From Fragilaria radians (Eukaryota; Bacillariophyta; Fragilariophyceae; Fragilariales; Fragilariaceae): a stretch of 64,000 bases of DNA. The notes under the pieces are model-generated. The model saw nothing but the letters and a program-made list of their open reading frames with translations. It did not search any database and had not been told where the DNA came from. Below are positions 1 through 12,029 of the stretch, one piece after another; the first letter of the stretch is position 1; each line of letters starts with the position of its first letter. The stretch is from NCBI GenBank assembly GCA_900642245.1, contig CAAAJI010000004.1:379266-443265 (forward strand). The letters are read 5' to 3'. Made by a program: the position numbers and the translations under genes.

Positions 1-3000
1 GATATCAGGCGACACTTATTTTCTATAATTGATTCTATTGTAAATACTTTGTGAGTATTGAAACGACGCAAGCTAATTGTCTTTTGCGATTTTGCTTAGT
101 TGATGCATAAACATTGCAAGTCAATCATAACGATCATTTTTTGTTAGATAACTAGTAGTTAGTGCTTGCTTTGCTCCGCAGAGTTAAGTATTTTGCATGA
201 CACAATATTTAAGTTTTAATACTTGACCTAACATGACATTGGAATCTACAGCTGCATTCAACATCACAGAACTTAAAGTAAATTATACCATTGAATTAGC
301 ATTGGCATTATAAAGGTGTAAAGGTAGTAATTTTCTTTCCCCCCATTAAAGCTATTGTTTAAAGACATATTTTTAACTTCTTATTGCGCTATTGTTGTAG
401 AAGTCATTGGTGCTGCAGTTATTGGGACATCAAAGATTGTTGGTGAAAAAGTCAAAATAAAGCTGTTGGTGGAAAATAAATACTGTTGTTTTTATAACTT
501 TATAAATGTATTCTTTACGTGTTTGACAGTTTAAAAAATGAGATATATGAAGGATTAATACAATAAGAATCATCCCAAACATACAACAATATTATTGATC
601 CATACAATTAGTGCCTTTTAAACCAGTTATAATTAGAATTCAGATTAAGAAGCACAAAAGATCTGCTTCCTCAATTTAAAGGAATAATGTTAATTTCTTC
701 ATTGTTTTGAAGGAATTTCATTTAGTTGCAGATTAATATTGCAATTAGATCTATCCACATTTCAGTAGCATTTGAATGACAATTGTGTTAAATATTCTAA
801 AGTTTACAACTGAAAGTCTGGACAACATTCTAGTTTATAATTCTGGAAAAAAGTAGATATTTTACCATAATCAGGTACCGTTAGAATTAGCTACATCCCT
901 ATTGATTTTAGTCTCTCCTCTGTACTCGTACTCGATCACTTTCTCGAGTATTACTGTACTAACAAAATGCACAATGGTTAAGAGTTAAGACCGGCCAGAT
1001 CGAATGTTTAGTAGTGTAGATAATATGTCATGGAATTTCTTATTATAGTTTTTGTCAAATTTATGGTTTTAAACAAGTTATAATCTCTCGGGTAATTTTT
1101 CAATCCGTATGATGTGAATTTGTAAAATAACAAAGAAATTGAAAAAGCCCTCACAAATATTGTACGTGCCAAACAGGATTGATCAAATTGAGATATCGTC
1201 CTTGTGATATGGTTAATGACTATCAACGAATGACTAACGGTCTACTTCTGAAAACATGCTTTGTCATCTGAATGTCTCATTAAACATTCTTTCTTGTAAC
1301 CACGGGAACCTGCTGTGAATCTTTACAAACAAGGAGTGATTGAACTGTACCCTCTTCACATTGTAGGTTTAGAAGTCTGTTAACATGCTTTTTCAAGGAC
1401 TGTGCTCCAGCCTATCTGTAACAGATTCCATTTTGTCTTTTGCAAGTAAGCATGATAATTTGTGTGTTGAGTCCGCTTGCTAGGCAACCCGTTCCCATTG
1501 ATTGCGAGAAACAAAGCACTTTGTTGTCCTGGTATATATATCATGAATTCGTGCAAATTTTCCTTCAGTTAAAAGTTACATATTAAAGATTTGCTCTCTC
1601 ATCTAGAATATATAGCTTCTGCTGGCAAAGCACCATTCATGTGGTGTTTCAAGTCTGAATATTCCCCTGAGGATGTATCTACCCGCCATTCCACACTTCT
1701 GGGATTGTCTCATTCTAAAGTTAATATAAGTTCTCATGTAATGAGCAATCCTTTACATGATGGTCATGTTGATAGCCTTCATCTTCCATATTTTGTTGTT
1801 TAATGTAACCTGCTGAATGTGAGAATTGAGATAGAAACGTTATGTCCTATGTTAAGGAAACTATGAAAAGTACTCTTGCCTTCTAATTGTGAAAGATTGG
1901 AGTCTTGACTGACTAATTTTGCATTATGATAATATTTATTTAGATCATACTTTATTCGTTATCTCCTGGCTATGCAAGCATGCCAACTGTCTTTTGATTT
2001 AGAGCTAAACATTTTAATTGGATAAAATTTGTGAAACACATGTGCTTTATTATCACCGTCAATTTAGAGATCTTTGATTATTATCATCTAAACTTTGTGA
2101 ACGAAAAAAAACAACAAATATTTTCATTGTCATTTGTTGTTTTTGGATGTGTTAATTTATCTGATATGTTTGTCATTTAGATTAGCGTGTAGTAGCAACA
2201 CTGGACGACTCCAAATGTTGGTACAAAGTAACGTCTCTTGAATTAATCTCATTTATAGAATAATGTGGTGTGTTCAACTTAAATCATAAAATATTATCTT
2301 CTAGGATTGTATAATATATTATGTAAGCTCCTTACCTGATTTTGATGATAATGACTGGCTCATTGATTCTCTATTAGTCTTGTATCCAATATGTATGTAT
2401 GTGATAAGCTCCTGATATCTGTCGTATCCTTGAAAAAGATTGTTAAGTAGTTTGGCAATGATCAGTCCAAACTGGATCCGAACTGCTCCAGCAATAAATG
2501 TTAAGGAAATGTGCCTCTCTCTGGGAGCTTGTTTCACTAAGGTAGGGCACATTTTTATTTTTCATGGCTTTTAGTTGACTTAGGATTACTGGCTCAAATT
2601 GCAGGGCACTACCTATGTGATTCATAAATCCAATTAAATTATTATACATCCTTTAATTGTCAAATGTTGTGACTGATGAAATTATGTATTGGCTTTGGGG
2701 AGTCGTGAAGCATAAGCCAAATACTTTTGGATTCAATAATTATGTTTGGTAACTTTTAAAATTTTGAGCACGTCAAATGCACCTCCAAATACTGAAATTG
2801 CCTCAAAATTATCAATTGTTTCAAATCATGTCTGAACACTTTCCCCAAATGAGTGAACTTCCTCTTTGTAGGTAGTTATTTGAATTTGATAAGCTCATGA
2901 AGTTGATATTTTGGGAAAATCAATTTTACTGGTTCCAGAAATGGTTTTTTTGGACCTCCCTCTAGAATAAAAATGCCTTAACTTACATTGGTATTGCTTT

Positions 3001-3688
3001 CCTTGATATTCTGCCAAAAACATTTCCCGAAGCACTAAATTTGCTGTTCTGTTTTATTGGTGAAGGAGATAGCATTCGTGCGATGAGCGTTGGAAGGGCT
3101 CAAGAAGCGTTAAAACCTTTTTCTGCTTAAGGAAGGAGAGTCAATGAAATCAATGAGAATGGTTAGACTTCATCCTGGTATGGGAGTTTAAACAGTGTTG
3201 TACTTGTCGTGGGGATGGATATCTAAGTCTTTCTTAGGCTTGTTCAACCTATTATCTAGTCATTAATTGCTAAAAAAAAATTAAAAAATTCAATTGCTGT
3301 TTCAAAAGGTAAAGGTATACGAAATTTTAACTATAAAGCGAACGTTAAGCATTACTCTTACACAGTAGCATTTTCAAATGCAAAAAAGTGAAAATTGCCG
3401 AGGCCACATAATCAATACTCCTCCCTATAGGATACAAACTTGCCCAACTCCAGAGCATCAAAAAGGGTGTAAGTGGCAAAAAGGGTCTCTTGTAACTACT
3501 TCGAGAGCGATTTTCCACTTGAGTTGAAGCTTGCAACACGATAGTTCCGTACAGCAACGCGAAATGAATGCTTCACCCTGCCCACGTGATTTTTGTCGTG
3601 GACGTGCACAAGTAAATCAAGAATCAATCTCATGGATTGTGGCACGACTCATACCTTCCTTGAATCACGAATGGCTCCTTTCATGAGT
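1..3688. other. Gene-free AT-rich region
   Basis: No reading frame here has a recognisable domain or convincing coding character. Open frames are under about 80 codons and AT-rich. The stretch contains one copy of a dispersed repeat (2134-2310), which includes the arm of a short inverted repeat (AACAACAAAT...ATTTGTTGTT) near 2111-2143. A CpG-containing, promoter-like patch with repeated GTACTCG/GTACT words lies at about 920-965, but no gene follows it. Confidence 0.6.
2134..2310 (+). repeat. Dispersed repeat, copy A
   Basis: This segment aligns by eye, with small gaps, to 31745-31925. Shared words include TAGCAACACTGGACGACTC here against TAGCAACAATGGACGTCTC there, CTCTTGAATTAATCTC against CTCTTGAATGAATCTC, and TCTTCTAG near the end of both. 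It carries no open frame and no clear terminal repeats, so its class is unknown. It is probably an old non-autonomous mobile element. Confidence 0.55.
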
Positions 3689-4698
3689 TTATTTTCCAAC
3701 TGTGGGAGTTACTTTAGTAAAGTTACCTGAAGAAGGTGTGGCTGTAGAGTTTATGGGGTTGGAGCTTACTGGACCAGCGGTTGGAAGTCCGGTTGATGGA
3801 GCAGGATTGCTCGTTGCCATGGGTCGTGAGGACATAGAATCATTCTCTCGTTGTGTCAATTGCTCTAACTCTTCGTTAACGCCCAGCAACCTCGACTTGA
3901 CACCTTGTAACTCTTTTTTCAGAAAATCCTGAGCCGCTAAAAGTAATTGCAAGTCTTCTTCGTCTGAAAACCTTTGTACACAAGATTGGACGGCTTCATC
4001 TCGAAATGGAATTTTTGGCAAAAGAGGTATCTGCATAAGACATTGAAAAAAGTTTTCCTTGGGGTCCGTGAAAACAACTTCGTCATAAACTTCGGCCACT
4101 ACTGGCTCTTTAATTGGCTGCATGTTGATTGATCCTGGTGGATAAAGTTTAATTCCGTGATTCACCTGCAATAGCATAATTGGAAAATGAGCAAAATGAA
4201 ATTGTTAGCATGAAAAGATAACAACGTAAAGTTAGAAATGGATAAGTTTAAAGATCAAACAATTCAATTTTTACTTCTCCATAAATATCACGTAAGAGCA
4301 ATGATCCTACATCTCTTCCGAAGTTTCAAGCTTACCACTATAGCCTTTTCATTTGGATCTTTCCAAACTATCCGAAGCTGGGCTTCAAATTCACCCCATC
4401 CTCGCTCAGTAACCTCAAAGGGAGGTTCAGTCAATTCTCGAACAGGTCGGGGAAACGATGGATGCAATTGAAATACCACCTTTTGAATAACAGGACTGAG
4501 ATCTTCGTCATTTGGTCCTCTTAAGTACAATGTCCATTTATGAGTGTGATACTCATCAGCCTTTTTCCCTAGGAAGAACGCTATGGATCCATATACAATG
4601 GGCAAGCATACGGTGGTGTGAGCCAATCTATCACTCGACGTATCAGCAAAGTCATATTTCGGCTCAACTTCCTTCGGCTGCAAACCACCAACCACCAT
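3689..4698 (-). CDS. YAF9: YEATS-domain chromatin protein, YAF9/GAS41 type
   Basis: Two exons: 4698-4336 and 4165-3689, with a GTAAGC donor and a TGCAG acceptor in phase 0, giving 279 residues. Residues about 25-160 form a YEATS domain: PIVYGSIAFFLGKK, HTHKWTLYLRG, FQLHPSFPRPVR, PPFEVTERGWGEF and VVAEVYDEVVF are the family's conserved blocks. Residues about 188-230 are a charged coiled coil, as in GAS41/YAF9, followed by a Ser/Pro/Thr-rich tail. In the family this protein reads acylated histone H3 and is a shared subunit of the SWR1 remodeller and the NuA4/TIP60 acetyltransferase. Length is close to the human and plant proteins. The intron splits the YEATS domain. The domain is a strong match; complex membership is inferred from the family. 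Confidence 0.93.
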
Positions 4699-6303
4699 GA
4701 TTCTTTCACAAATTTATTATTTGGACCAAATAGTACTGTTACTAGGCAATTGATTCAAACGGACTGTGCGTTATTCTTCGTCCTTCAATTCGTTACGAGT
4801 GAGTGCAATTATTCTTCAAAAATGTTAACTCGAACTAGCGTCAATATGCCAGAACTATTTCCATTGAATTAACCTAACATGACACTGCAGACTTTTCACA
4901 ATCATACTGCAAATCACCAAAATTAAGTAAGAATTATATTGACCAGGGATGAACAACTTAATGTCATAGTTAACGGTCTTAATGATATTTGCTTCGGGAT
5001 TCTTGATGACAAGCAACGTGGGAGCAAAACCAAGGGTTTCATGTCTCCTGTTGAACTAAAGGTGTGAATAATATCTGACAATACATCATAATCCAACTCA
5101 AGAGGGACATCTCAGCGTTCTCTATGGAAAATATTCATACAAGTAACGGTATCACTTACATGGAGTTCGAATGCAACGGTATTGAATAAGCCAGAATTAG
5201 TAATTTAAATCAAGATTACTACTTGATTTGACATTTTTTTTACTTTCAATAACGAGAAAATACAAAAATTTGAAATGGGAACGAAGCACATGTTCCAGCA
5301 CTGCTGTCAGGCACGAAACTGCGTAAGCCAAGATCTTTTTATCTATGCTATCTTGATGTGACGTCTCCGCCTCAGATACACAAGCGCAAATGATAGTTCA
5401 GTCAATTCATAGCCTGAAAATTTGGCAATGAAGTGCTACCTTATCCTTTCATGCTAAGGTATGTGAAGGTAGAGATTAATTTGCTAAGCACCATGGCATT
5501 TTGACTTAGGATCTGAAAATAATGTATTTACTGAAAATTCAATAGAAATGTAGTTCTCAGGGAGATACAGGTATTTCGTTTTTTGCCGAGGTTTATTTGA
5601 TATGTAATATCCAGACAAAAGAGACTTTCCACGCTCAATGCAAATCTGCGTTAATTATTTGACATTAAGCTTGACTAAAAAAGGATTAGGATAACCTTGC
5701 GTAAGTACTTGGACAACAGTCAATCAAATGATAGCACTTCGTTTTCCAATTACAATGGGTTGCATATTCAGGAAAATTCAACATCCCTCATACCAATACT
5801 TTTTCTGTGAAGATATAGCGAAAATGTACGTTGCCAATAGTAAGGAAGTATTTCCCTAGATGACAATGAGCACAGTGATTAACGGGACATTACTGAATGC
5901 TTTCCTGACAATTACCTGCCCATTTGATAGTATGCCTGAAGATTTGCAGTGACTATGGGCAATACGTTTTTAACCTTTCTATTTTAGATTTGCATGTTAG
6001 CCTCATCCTAAAAGTTATAATTCTTACGTACTATATATGTATAGCTTTAGATTATACATCTTAAAAGATTTTCAATCTTTAAAGACTCCTTTCAGCTTCA
6101 CTCTAAACTGGAGATCAGAAAACAGTTCATGAAATTGTTTAGGCGTTCGCTTAGTGGATACTTTAAGTAAGAAATCATTATCTGAATACTCTCAAAGAGA
6201 TTACCAAAGTGACCCAATTATAAAAGTCTAATGATGTATTCACTACCGCAGAAATAATTATGAAAGTTTTCTTGAAGTAGGAAAGGAATGGTTTTCAATT
6301 ACT
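4699..6303. other. Gene-free region
   Basis: 1.6 kb upstream of the YEATS gene with only short AT-rich frames on both strands. I see no domain, RNA gene or repeat. Confidence 0.5.
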
Positions 6304-6638
6304 ATGTCTGGGGGAATTGAATCAGCATTCCAAGATATCATTCAATCGAAACAAGTTACACCTTCTGCAATTCTGAGAGCCTATCTCAATCATTTGTCAA
6401 CCGTTCGCAGCTGCAAAAGAATTGTTTGTGGAAACGTGTATTGATACTATCATCATATATCATTCTAAATACTTTAAACTTTATTGTTCCTCCTATTCAG
6501 GGAATACAAACAGAGCACAATGCTTTTCTTGTCACCGAAAAATCACGTTCTGAAGTCCTAAGTTGTATGTCGTGGTCCAATCGTACAAATGGCCTGTACC
6601 GCACAAGGTTTTTTCTGTCTATGGCTGTGGGAAAGTGA
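6304..6638 (+). CDS. Possible small two-exon gene, function unknown
   Basis: An ATG at 6304 opens a 44-codon stretch that looks coding. It ends at 6435 before a GTGTAT donor. A pyrimidine-rich TCCTATTCAG acceptor ends at 6500, and the phase-0 continuation 6501-6638 stays open for 45 codons, giving 89 residues. The N-terminal part (MSGGIESAFQDIIQSKQVTP and following) reads as two amphipathic helices and weakly recalls the N-terminal helices of the TFIIA small subunit. The rest of that family (the FCDNVWTF block) is absent, so I make no functional call. The gene ends about 110 bp before the carrier start. It could be a pseudogene or chance. Confidence 0.3.
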
Positions 6639-6752
6639 AAAAAATACGAACTCCACTTGCATCAGCATCTGCTCCGACACACCAGATTCCAAATAAATTA
6701 TCTGATTTTGGAAGATTCCGCATTGGCAAAACGCTATATATATTCGATTGAG

Positions 6753-8055
6753 ATGGAAAGTTTTGCGAAGACGGCAGAGCCATTTATTTGTGGAGGATGC
6801 GCTGCTTCGTTTGCAACATGTATAATACATCCAATTGATTTGGCTAAGGTAAAAATGAATGACTTGAACTCCATGATGGTGAATATTGCAAATGCATAGA
6901 TTCATTGCTCAACTCTTTTTGCTCTCCTCGTTTGTGAGGTTCGAATACAAATTTTTGGACAACTAAATCCAGGTAAAACAATTCCTGGATTTCCCAGTCT
7001 ATTGAAAGGTATGATTGCCACGGAAGGTTTTTTCTCCATTTATGCTGGAATCGATGCAGCAATCGGGCGTCAAATGGTGTACGGGACAGCTCGCATCGGT
7101 CTGCATAGGTCTATATCCGACAAGATGGTAGAACTCAATGATGGCAAACCAATTTCGTTTCTTGCTAAAGCTATGTCGGGTATGTTGTCAGGGAGTTTGG
7201 CTGTTTGTATGGGAACTCCATTCGATATTGCCTTAGTTCGACTTCAAGCAGATTCTATGGCTCCCATGGAAGATCGGAGAAACTACAAACATGTTTTGGA
7301 TGTAAGAACTTATTTTGATATTGACATCAACAGTCTTGTTAGGTTGAAGATTGAGATTAATCTGATATATATCTTTGAATGCTTTGTGGTGCATGTAATT
7401 GGGATTTTATCTTACTCCTTCTCCTCCTTCGTTGATCTAATTTTAGGCATTAATTCGAACCTCAAAGGAAGAAGGAATTGTAACTCTTTATAAAGGTCTA
7501 TTTCCAAATATTTTAAGAGGAATGGCCATGAATGTGGGAATGCTGGCTTGCTATGATCAAGCAAAAGAGATATCAGCAAAATTTTTGAACGACCCAATGA
7601 AGGATGGTCCCCAGTTGTCCACGAAGCTTTTGTCATCTGGTGTTGCAGTACGTTTTACAACATTACCTCTTATTTGGCCGTCTTTGTCAGTGTTTTAAGC
7701 TGATTTGTAACTAATGACAAATTCTCTTTTGTTTTCGTCATAGGGCTTTACTGCTGCTTTATTCTCCCTACCGTTCGATATGATCAAATCGCGCTTAATG
7801 AATCAGCGACCTAATGCCGTCACTGGTGAATATCCCTACAAAGGAGTTTTCGATGCAACGATCACAATTTTTAAGAAAGAAGGACTTAAGGGATTCTTCC
7901 GTGGTTTTATGGCTTACTATGGAAGATGTGCACCTCATGCCATGATCATTCTTCTCAGTATTGAATCAATCACTTCATATTATCACAATGCCATACACAA
8001 AATTAGTCGACGTCATCATGATGGCCAAGGCATTAACTTATCAGTTGAAGCATAG
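6753..8055 (+). CDS. Mitochondrial carrier family protein, oxoglutarate/malate-carrier-like
   Basis: Four exons: 6753-6848, 6939-7301, 7447-7647 and 7744-8055, all with GT-AG borders and all in phase 0, giving 323 residues. This is the normal carrier length. The three carrier signatures are present: HPIDLAKVR (split by intron 1), TPFDIALVR and LPFDMIKSR. Each starts one of three roughly 100-residue repeats with two membrane helices. The second repeat (VRLQADSMAP...YKHVLDALIRTSKEEG) resembles SLC25A11, which exchanges 2-oxoglutarate for malate across the inner mitochondrial membrane. Dicarboxylate carriers of the same clade cannot be excluded. The start was chosen because it gives a short N-terminus directly before helix 1, as in the family. 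Nearest genes are unrelated in function. Confidence 0.9.
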
Positions 8056-9709
8056 ATAATGTTTGAGAAAGCTATTTAGGAAGAAAAGATGAGACGTTTT
8101 CTGATATTCAACTCCACACTAAATGATCTTGATTCACATCCCAGTTATATGGTTTCCGAACTGATCAGCGTACTTTGGTACCGAATCTTACATCAAGGGC
8201 TTAGATCTCGAAAGATTATTCATCATTCATCACCCCGTGTTAGTTTACAGAAATTAAAGAATGCACTAAACTCATAAGGATTTAAATATGTAAGAAACTT
8301 GCCACCCTTATTTAGAGTAAAGGAGAGAGGAATTCTTGACTATCTTTTTACAGAGTCAAAACGTATGGCATTCATCATAGCTTCTATGTAATCTCCTAGC
8401 AAAACTTCTCAAGGGGGCAACATTGGAAAACGCTTACAGTAATTCAATTATATTGAGAACAATATCTAAGCAACATTTGTAGAAAATGCCAATGGTACAA
8501 AAATCAGCCCGATTTTTTCTTGAATCAAGAAGTATTCGCTGCTACTATGTATGTGTCTCCATTGTTTGATCTAACCGGATACGGATATAAGGATTGTGGC
8601 TATATGACTTGTCTTCAAATCATCCCAACATTATGCTGATTTACAATGTTAACCGTTCGCCATCTTTTTTGCCACTTATGGATGATGATAGGAGATTGCA
8701 AAAAGCCAATGCCTTAAAAGAATTAATAAAGGTTTCTGATAAATGATCCCGCTTTCACACTATTTACATCTAGTTCTTATTTATTCTCGGGTATCTTGCA
8801 ATGCGCATGTCAACCATAACTCTCCTGTATCGGAATGCAATTTCCTTATATTTACTTATGCTAAGGCTCATCTTAATGCTACAAGAAATTTCATTTCTTT
8901 GTCCATAACTTCGCAAGTAGGTAGCGATGGGAGACACGTGTGATCAAGTGCCGCTCGGGATCCTTTCATATCCAGGTTATTTCATTAAGCCTTTTAATTC
9001 TGAATTTAGCTGATGAATTTTCTGGATTGTGAGAAAGTGAGGTTCACTCCGGTAAGTTTAACCTGCCTTACATCTTGCGTAGTACAATTTTGCTCCTTTA
9101 GTTCATTGAAGGAGTCTTCGTTTCATTTAATTTCTATACCTACTGATCAACGATTCTATTTGAATGAAAATAATTTCTTGAGAGTAATTTTAGTGATTGC
9201 CGTCAGTTATGTTACATAACAAATGTTGAACCTAACTCATTTTCATATTCTTAGTTGTTTTATCGTTGATTAGATTGATATTTAACTTCAGTAAAATGCC
9301 AAATTTCAGAAATTGCAATTTAAACGAATGCACTACGTACTGAACGGAAAGGCATGTGATATGGTGCATGAGAAAATCACGCATCATTTTGTATCCATAC
9401 CATTTTTTTACGATACTGATGAATGGAAATTCTATGTAAAAACCTCTGACTTGTTTTCTTTGTTTCCTCTTACTGTTGACTTTACTTCTTCATGAGGAAT
9501 ATTTTTCATGACCTTAGCGTGTTTATCTTCCTTTTTGGAGGAAAATGTTGTTGTGTAGGTACTTGACAAGAATGCCAAGTACCAGAAAAGTATAGTACTA
9601 TTGCAATGGTGGTGCTAGTATTTTTTGTCGTCCTACCTGTGTCAGAAAACCGGACTCAGATTCCCATTGTAGCATATTTCATAAATTGTTACATCGTAAC
9701 CCTGAAAAA
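8056..9709. other. Gene-free region
   Basis: 1.65 kb between the carrier and a small membrane protein. Several frames of 60-70 codons exist, but their composition is AT-driven and none carries a motif. No repeat was noticed. Confidence 0.5.
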
Positions 9710-10000
9710 ATGTCTGGCGTTGCGAACAAGGTTGCTGACATAGCGCACAAGACCTGCATAGTAGGATTACTCGGATCATTTGGCTTCCTTTCCTATCAGA
9801 TAGTAACGAATGCATATCATGGCATTAACCGTGATAATCCAAAACATAATCCCCAAGAGGAGTACATCAATACTATCCGAGAAAAGGTCAAGGAAGATCG
9901 TGAAAAGCACAAAGACCCTAACTATCGAGACTGGTATGATAAAGATGATGACTCGTACCTTAAAGATATTCCGAAGCCTTCATCCGCACACCCAAAATAA
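9710..10000 (+). CDS. Small single-helix membrane protein, function unknown
   Basis: 96 residues from the ATG in the favourable context AAAAAATGTC. An upstream in-frame TTG adds eight residues but is unlikely to be used. Residues about 15-35 (CIVGLLGSFGFLSYQIVTNA) form one hydrophobic helix after a short basic N-terminus. The C-terminal 60 residues are highly charged (KEDREKHKDPNYRDWYDKDD). This layout resembles small inner-mitochondrial-membrane assembly or subunit proteins such as the COX14 group, but no family signature is visible, so that is only a guess. It has a coding-like codon pattern and contrasts clearly with its AT-rich flanks. Confidence 0.65.
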   Translation: MSGVANKVADIAHKTCIVGLLGSFGFLSYQIVTNAYHGINRDNPKHNPQEEYINTIREKVKEDREKHKDPNYRDWYDKDDDSYLKDIPKPSSAHPK

Positions 10001-10236
10001 TTTACGTCAAAGGAAGGACTTGAATCTCCAGAGTTCACATGAATTACTCAAATTAGTTCTATGCGTAATGCCTTGAGTATATCAAGCTTCATTTATCGCA
10101 AAAGATGGGATCTACAATCAAGATACTGGGATCGTAGATAACTATACTTTCCGAAACTAAAATATTCCATCGATACCATGAACATCCATACATTTGACAA
10201 TAATTTATTGTGTTTAGGTCAAATGTTCGTGAAATC

Positions 10237-11194
10237 TCAAAATTTATCTCGTATAATTGCTTTCTCTATGGGCGTTGCTCTAACTGTGCCAATAATTCGA
10301 CTTTCTTCTCGTCTCCATCCTGTATGCCATCCAATTTGTCTCACAGTGACTATTCCCTCCTTGTTGGATAAATTATGGACCCCACCGAAGCAAGGGAGGG
10401 AAACATACAAGCATGACCTTGGGACAAAGATATCACTGTGTCATAGATTGCAAGAAAAAATGACTACTTAGTAACTCCTTCATGAGCTTTTTCGCATGTT
10501 CAACAACTGGCTCTCAAACGTACCCAAATGACCCCCCTCTCTCTGGAGTCCCATCGACAGGAATAACGAATCGACATGTTTGACCTTTGTCTGAAACATC
10601 CACATAGTACGCCCCTGGATATACTGGCATTGAATCGAAGCCTTGACGCAATCTCCCGGCCGAAGCAGCTTCCAAGCTCCGTACTATAGCATCGTTATTA
10701 TAGACACGTTTTATCCTTTTATATCGTTCCTCTTCAGGGGAAAGTTGTATGGATGTAAATAAAACATCTAGTGTCCATGGAATCCTCTTGCCACTTGCAC
10801 CCCATCGAGGATCCATCCAAGTACCCGCTTCTCTTCCAATATCGAAATCCAATCGATATTCCACTCCCATATCAGCATTTTTCACGGGAATTCTAAACAA
10901 TGATTCTGTAGCTGAAACCATGCGATTACCTCCAACTTCAACAGATGTGTTTTTTGATTTCGATAATGAATCTCGTATTTCCTTGGCTTGGCGTCGAAGT
11001 CGTTCTGCCTCGGCTCTGAATGACATTTCATCTGCGTCAGACGATGGGGAATTTGTCATAAGGAAAGGTTTGAAATGCTCTTGACGTTGAAATCCAGTAT
11101 CGCAGGTTAATCCATGATATCTACCACTATTTATGACAAAGCTCTGTATGACATTGGTCAAGCAAGAGACTAAAATTATTGTGTGAATGTTCAT
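10237..11194 (-). CDS. Conserved protein with secretory/plastid presequence, function unknown
   Basis: Two exons: 11194-10524 and 10417-10237, giving 283 residues. Without the intron the frame stops after 226 residues at a donor-like GTACGT. Splicing to CAAG at 10418 (branch-like TTACTAAG inside the intron) restores phase exactly and adds a conserved-looking C-terminus, including VTVRQIGWHTGWRREESRI and ending in RDKF. Residues 1-19 are a hydrophobic signal peptide, and IQS-FVIN resembles the Phe-containing cleavage site of diatom plastid preproteins. Residues about 55-80 are a charged helix. The middle contains RIPVKNADMGVEYRLDFDIG and MPVYPGAYYVDVSDKG. I do not recognise a named family. Plastid targeting is an inference from the presequence. 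Confidence 0.75.
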
Positions 11195-12021
11195 ATGTTA
11201 CTCCTTTCGTTTATGGTGAAAATAAAAGTTTCACTCGTTTTTTATCAGTCCTATTTTATTCAGAAAGAAAATCTTGACCTTTTTTCAATGAAAACCACAT
11301 TTTGAGGTAGGAGACAGAGAATCAAGAGCGTGAACCAAAACTATGACTCAGCAGATTGTAGAGCTTTGGCTCCTATAATAATATCCTAAGGGCTTGGACT
11401 TAGATGAAACGTTTGAGATTTTCCAAATTTCCTACTTCATACACTACTAGAAATGGCGTGTCCAAACATCAAAGTAAACATATTATTGCCAGCAATTGCA
11501 TCATGATGGAACTAATTTAGCAAACTTGATTCCAAAGTTAAGTGACATAGAATTTTTTCTATAATCTCATTATCCACAGAGCTCAACCTCAAGAATTGGA
11601 TGCCATATTATCTTCTTATCGAACAGAGTTGTTATGTTCATATGAACTCACTATTGGCAGTTGCTCCATAACCGAGACAATTCCTATTAGCATAGAAGAA
11701 CTGAATCAAATCTATAGCAAATGAGGCAACCTTCCACAAGAATATGCACTGCTATGTACCTGTTGCTAATTATGTCCAGCGACAAAATGGGAAAACAAAG
11801 CTATGGCTTACTGCCTCGCAAGATATCAGACCGTGATGTATCCTTCCACAATCAAACTTGATCCAAAACATACTTTCTAGTTGCACTCACTGAAATAGAT
11901 TTAGCCATAACAGCCATAAGCCGGTTTGACACTAACAAAGCCATAATTTTTTAGTTGACATCTGTTGAATTATAGATGCTGAGTGTAATTCATACCTTTT
12001 CTGATTGCCTTTGTCAATTGG
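11195..12021. other. Gene-free region
   Basis: About 0.8 kb of AT-rich DNA between the start of the preceding minus-strand gene and the hAT insertion. I see no coding or structural signal. Confidence 0.5.
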
Positions 12022-12029
12022 GGGAGATC
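12022..12029 (+). repeat. Left target-site duplication of hAT element
   Basis: GGGAGATC directly precedes the element's left end CAGGGATGGC and is repeated exactly at 14434-14441. Eight base pairs is the duplication length made by hAT transposases. Confidence 0.85.
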
